Assembly (NCBI RefSeq): GCF_003385495.1
Contig: NZ_QNUH01000002.1
Location: 270,811-334,810 of the forward strand
DNA: 64,000 nucleotides
Reading direction: 5' to 3'
DNA from: Chryseobacterium elymi
Lineage (GTDB): Bacteria; Bacteroidota; Bacteroidia; Flavobacteriales; Weeksellaceae
The position numbers and the translations under genes were made by a program. Below the pieces are notes generated by a model. That model was not told the DNA's origin and did no database searches. It saw nothing but the letters and a program-made list of their open reading frames with translations. The first letter of the stretch is position 1; each line of letters starts with the position of its first letter. Shown in pieces: positions 61,537-64,000 of this stretch.

Positions 61537-62505
61537 ATGAAAAAAATACTCCTAATTCTGTTTATTTCTATTGCTAATTTTCTCATGGCAGGAAATGATC
61601 CGTACATTAAAATTACTGTGGCTAAAGACGGAAGCGGAGATTTTACATCGATTCAAAAAGCAATTAATTCAGTAAGAGATTTAGGACCTGCAGAAGCACT
61701 AATTTTCATTAAATCGGGAACTTATAATGAAAAAATCACAATCCCTTCTTCAAAACATAAAATTACAGTAGAAGGTGAAAATAAGGACAATACCATTATC
61801 ACCAATAATGACTTTTCAGGAAAATCAGATGCATTTAATGAAAAAATGACAACGTTCAATTCTTATACTTTGCTGGTGATGGGTGATGATATTAAAATCA
61901 GTAATTTAACGGTTCAAAACAGCTCTTGTAACAAAGGGCAGGCAGTTTCTCTGCATGTAGAAGGCGATCGTTTTGTGATTAAAAATTCTAAAATTCTGGG
62001 TTGTCAGGACACTGTTTATTCCGCTACCAATCACAGCAGACAATATTTTGAAAACTGTTATATCGAAGGAACAACAGACTTTATTTTTGGTCAGGCAACG
62101 GTTATTTTTAAGAATTGTACGATTAAAAGTTTAGCCGATTCTTACATCACCGCAGCCGCAACGGAAGCCAACAAGCGATATGGTTTTGTTTTTTTCGATT
62201 GTCAATTAATTGCTAAGGAAGGTATCACAAAAGTATATTTGGGAAGGCCTTGGAGACCTTACTCCAAAACAGTTTTCATCAATACAGAAATGGGAAAACA
62301 CATCTTACCCGAAGGCTGGAACCCATGGAAAGGTGATAAAATGTTTCCTGATAAAGAAAAAACAGCATATTATGCAGAATTTAGAAGCAAGGGTGAAGGT
62401 GGAAATGTTTCAAAGCGTGTAAAATGGTCGCATCAATTAACAAAAAAAGATTTGAAAAAATATACTATTGAAAAAATATTTGATGGATGGAATCCTAATA
62501 CATAA
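61537..62505 (+). CDS. Pectinesterase (CE8), copy 2
   Basis: 322 residues from ATG 61537 (MKKILLILFISIANFLMAGN); the ATG at 61507 adds ten residues that interfere with the signal peptide, so I reject it. CE8 motifs: FTSIQKAINSV, GQAVSLHVEGDR, GCQDTVY (catalytic Asp), DFIFGQATVIFKNC and LGRPWRPYSKTVF. Paralogous to the enzyme at 51427, with differences in the loop before GCQDT (where the other has GNQDT). Two copies may act on differently methylated or acetylated stretches. It precedes the second CE12 gene. Confidence 0.92.
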   Translation: MKKILLILFISIANFLMAGNDPYIKITVAKDGSGDFTSIQKAINSVRDLGPAEALIFIKSGTYNEKITIPSSKHKITVEGENKDNTIITNNDFSGKSDAFNEKMTTFNSYTLLVMGDDIKISNLTVQNSSCNKGQAVSLHVEGDRFVIKNSKILGCQDTVYSATNHSRQYFENCYIEGTTDFIFGQATVIFKNCTIKSLADSYITAAATEANKRYGFVFFDCQLIAKEGITKVYLGRPWRPYSKTVFINTEMGKHILPEGWNPWKGDKMFPDKEKTAYYAEFRSKGEGGNVSKRVKWSHQLTKKDLKKYTIEKIFDGWNPNT

Positions 62506-62651
62506 TTAATGAGAGGCTTGGATAGGGCTCAACATGCCATTGCTCCTACTAAGTGTTTAATGACAATTAATTAGTGTTTTTACCGGTGTGCAATGCTGAG
62601 CTTGTCGAAGTATCTTAAAAAGTTTAATATCAATAAAACTTAATTTAAAAA
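62506..62651. other. Short spacer with CTGAGCTTGTCGAAG-type repeat
   Basis: At about 62596 the string GCTGAGCTTGTCGAAGTATC resembles a dispersed intergenic repeat of flavobacteria. No ORF. Confidence 0.45.
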
Positions 62652-63386
62652 ATGAAAAAAATTCTTCTAATCACGTCCGTTTTTTTATCAATATTGACAT
62701 GTGCACAAAAACCAACATTATTCTTAATTGGAGACTCCACCATGGCCAACAAGGAAAATCCGGATAAGAATCCGGAACATGGTTGGGGACAAATGCTTCC
62801 GCCATTAATGACTGCGAAGATTGAAATTCAAAATCATGCAACAAATGGCAGAAGCTCAAAAAGCTTCAGAACAGAAGGCAGATGGGATAAAGTGATGAAA
62901 CAGCTTAAAAAAGGAGATTTTGTGATCATTCAATTCGGGCATAACGACCAAAAGGTAAATGATTCTTTGCGTTTTACCAATCCATATACTCAATACAAAG
63001 CTAATCTGGAAAGATATGTGAATGAGGTAAGAGCAAAAGGCGCAACTCCAATTCTGATGACCTCAATTGTGAGGAGAAATTTCAATGAAAACGGAGTATT
63101 GGTGGATACCCATAAAGAATATCCTTTGGTTGTAAGAATGGTTGCCAATGATTTAAAAGTTCCGTTTGTTGATTTACAATTATTATCAGAGCAACTGGAG
63201 ATTTCTTATGGTCCGGAAAGTTCAATGAAGCTGCATCTGCATTATAAAAAGGGTGATGAAGCCTATTACCCGGAAGGTAAAGATGATGATACTCATTTGT
63301 CAAAACTGGGAGCTGAATCTATTGCAAAACTGGCAGTTGCTTCTTTGAAAAATATGAAAACCGGATTGGAAAAATATATTAAATAA
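62652..63386 (+). CDS. Rhamnogalacturonan acetylesterase (CE12), secreted copy
   Basis: 244 residues. Signal peptide ILLITSVFLSILTCAQ; the Cys is not in a good lipobox, so it is probably soluble rather than lipidated. SGNH motifs: FLIGDSTMANKENP (Ser), HATNGRSSKSF (Gly), QFGHNDQKVND (Asn) and DDTHLSKLGAESIA (Asp/His). Shorter by some 37 residues than the copy at 58058, with divergent loops. It is the last extracellular enzyme before KdgF. Confidence 0.9.
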   Translation: MKKILLITSVFLSILTCAQKPTLFLIGDSTMANKENPDKNPEHGWGQMLPPLMTAKIEIQNHATNGRSSKSFRTEGRWDKVMKQLKKGDFVIIQFGHNDQKVNDSLRFTNPYTQYKANLERYVNEVRAKGATPILMTSIVRRNFNENGVLVDTHKEYPLVVRMVANDLKVPFVDLQLLSEQLEISYGPESSMKLHLHYKKGDEAYYPEGKDDDTHLSKLGAESIAKLAVASLKNMKTGLEKYIK

Positions 63387-63578
63387 CAAAATTTTTACGC
63401 AGAGTTTGTCATTAGAGCACAAACTGAAGGATTTGTGAACAAAGTTCAGAAGTAAAGCGTGGCATCTAAACCCTCTTTATAAAGGTGAGAAAATTCCTAC
63501 CGAATGACAAAGAGAATGCAAAAAGCTCTTAGATGATTCAGCAGATTCTGCAAGAATTTAATTCAAAAAAAAATAAAC

Positions 63579-63917
63579 ATGGACTTAAAAAAAGAACCAT
63601 TCTTTAACGGAAACTCTGGGTGGGATAGTTTAGGAAACGGTGTTTCAAGACAGTTTGTTGGGTACAATTCTCAGGTAATGATGGTGATTGTAAAATTTGA
63701 GAAAGATGCTGTTGGAGCTCTACACCAGCATTTTCATTCGCAGATCACTTATGTTGCTTCCGGAAAGTTTGAAGTCACTGTAGATGGTGAAACAAAAGTT
63801 CTGCATGAAGGAGATGGGTTTTTCGCACAGCCCAATATTATTCATGGGGTAAAATGCCTTGAACAAGGTCAGTTAATTGATGTCTTTGCACCTTTCAGAG
63901 AGGATTTCCTTATCTAA
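63579..63917 (+). CDS. kdgF: KdgF-type cupin, unsaturated uronate ring-opening enzyme
   Basis: 112 residues, a single cupin: GALHQHFHSQITYVASGKFE, VTVDGETKVLHEGDGFFAQP and NIIHGVKC contain the four metal-ligand positions (HxH, Gln/Glu, His). KdgF speeds conversion of 4,5-unsaturated galacturonate into linear DKI, the substrate of KduI. No signal peptide, so it is cytoplasmic, unlike the enzymes before it. It stands 192 bp after the CE12 gene and may have its own promoter. A general cupin protein is the alternative, but length, motifs and context favour KdgF. Confidence 0.85.
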   Translation: MDLKKEPFFNGNSGWDSLGNGVSRQFVGYNSQVMMVIVKFEKDAVGALHQHFHSQITYVASGKFEVTVDGETKVLHEGDGFFAQPNIIHGVKCLEQGQLIDVFAPFREDFLI

Positions 63918-64000
63918 GTTTATAATTTATTATTAAAACAACAAAATGCAACCGATTAATTAAATAAAATATACAGTATTGTAATTATATAAATATAGAT
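63918..64000. other. Trailing intergenic sequence at the right edge
   Basis: Contains GCAACCGATTAA (63948-63959), three mismatches from the candidate LacI operator, possibly serving a gene outside the window. Weak evidence. Confidence 0.25.

Noticed and set aside
63948..63959. Third LacI-type operator at the right edge
   Set aside because: Three mismatches out of twelve in AT-rich DNA; not distinguishable from chance without the next gene.

Overview
The window looks like chromosome of a flavobacterium close to Chryseobacterium (Bacteroidota, Weeksellaceae). The signs are low-GC DNA, TAnnTTTG-type promoter boxes, SusC/SusD and TonB-receptor operons, a type IX secretion (T9SS) sorting domain, many Sec-signal and lipobox proteins, and the imperfect palindromic intergenic repeats common in that group. 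The genus is inference; there is no rRNA or tRNA gene here to confirm it.

Layout. 1-7.4 kb: the 3' part of a giant surface protein with an internal 1275-bp tandem duplication and an RCC1-like propeller, a small secreted partner, and two orphan helix-turn-helix proteins. 7.8-12.7 kb (minus strand): a coupled operon PIG-L deacetylase > 34-residue membrane microprotein > sodium:solute symporter > DUF2911 protein. The microprotein is too short for ordinary ORF calling and overlaps both neighbours. 13-14.7 kb: a CREST/ceramidase-like membrane protein and a hypothetical gene among intergenic repeats. 15.1-19.8 kb: a strongly AT-rich island with a small XRE regulator, a membrane coiled-coil protein of unknown function, and a two-gene nuclease plus helicase module resembling Hachiman (HamA/HamB) anti-phage defence. 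Related palindromes (TTACGG..CCGTAA) precede the regulator and the nuclease gene.

20-31.4 kb: an AraC-type membrane-anchored regulator, a serine hydrolase lipoprotein, a remnant of a YdcZ-type transporter, then an XRE-cupin regulator followed by TonB receptor, DUF5690 transporter, FAD-dependent amine oxidase, phosphonatase-like HAD hydrolase and a T9SS-exported phosphodiesterase. I read this as an aminophosphonate/organophosphonate scavenging operon. The palindrome TTACTAATAGTAA occurs before the regulator and after it, with a degenerate copy just upstream of the TonB-receptor promoter. 31.8-34.1 kb: a lipoprotein S1-type serine protease, an Ig-like lipoprotein and a frameshifted TPR remnant.

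34.2-64 kb: a pectin/polygalacturonate utilisation locus. A LacI regulator is followed by a leftward catabolic block (kduI, kduD, uxaC, kdgK, KDPG aldolase, exuT, uxaB, uxaA). Diverging from it is a rightward polysaccharide block (SusC, SusD, pectinesterase, pectate lyase, DUF4861, GH105, GH43, CE12, GH28, alpha/beta hydrolase, second pectinesterase, second CE12, KdgF). Extracellular enzymes de-esterify and cut pectin, SusCD imports oligomers, GH105/GH28 release unsaturated and saturated galacturonate, and the KdgF-KduI-KduD and UxaC-UxaB-UxaA branches meet at 2-keto-3-deoxygluconate, which KdgK and the aldolase turn into pyruvate and glyceraldehyde-3-phosphate. Two copies of a LacI-type operator (G[CT]AATCGATTGC) lie at the two ends of the divergent region between kduI and susC.
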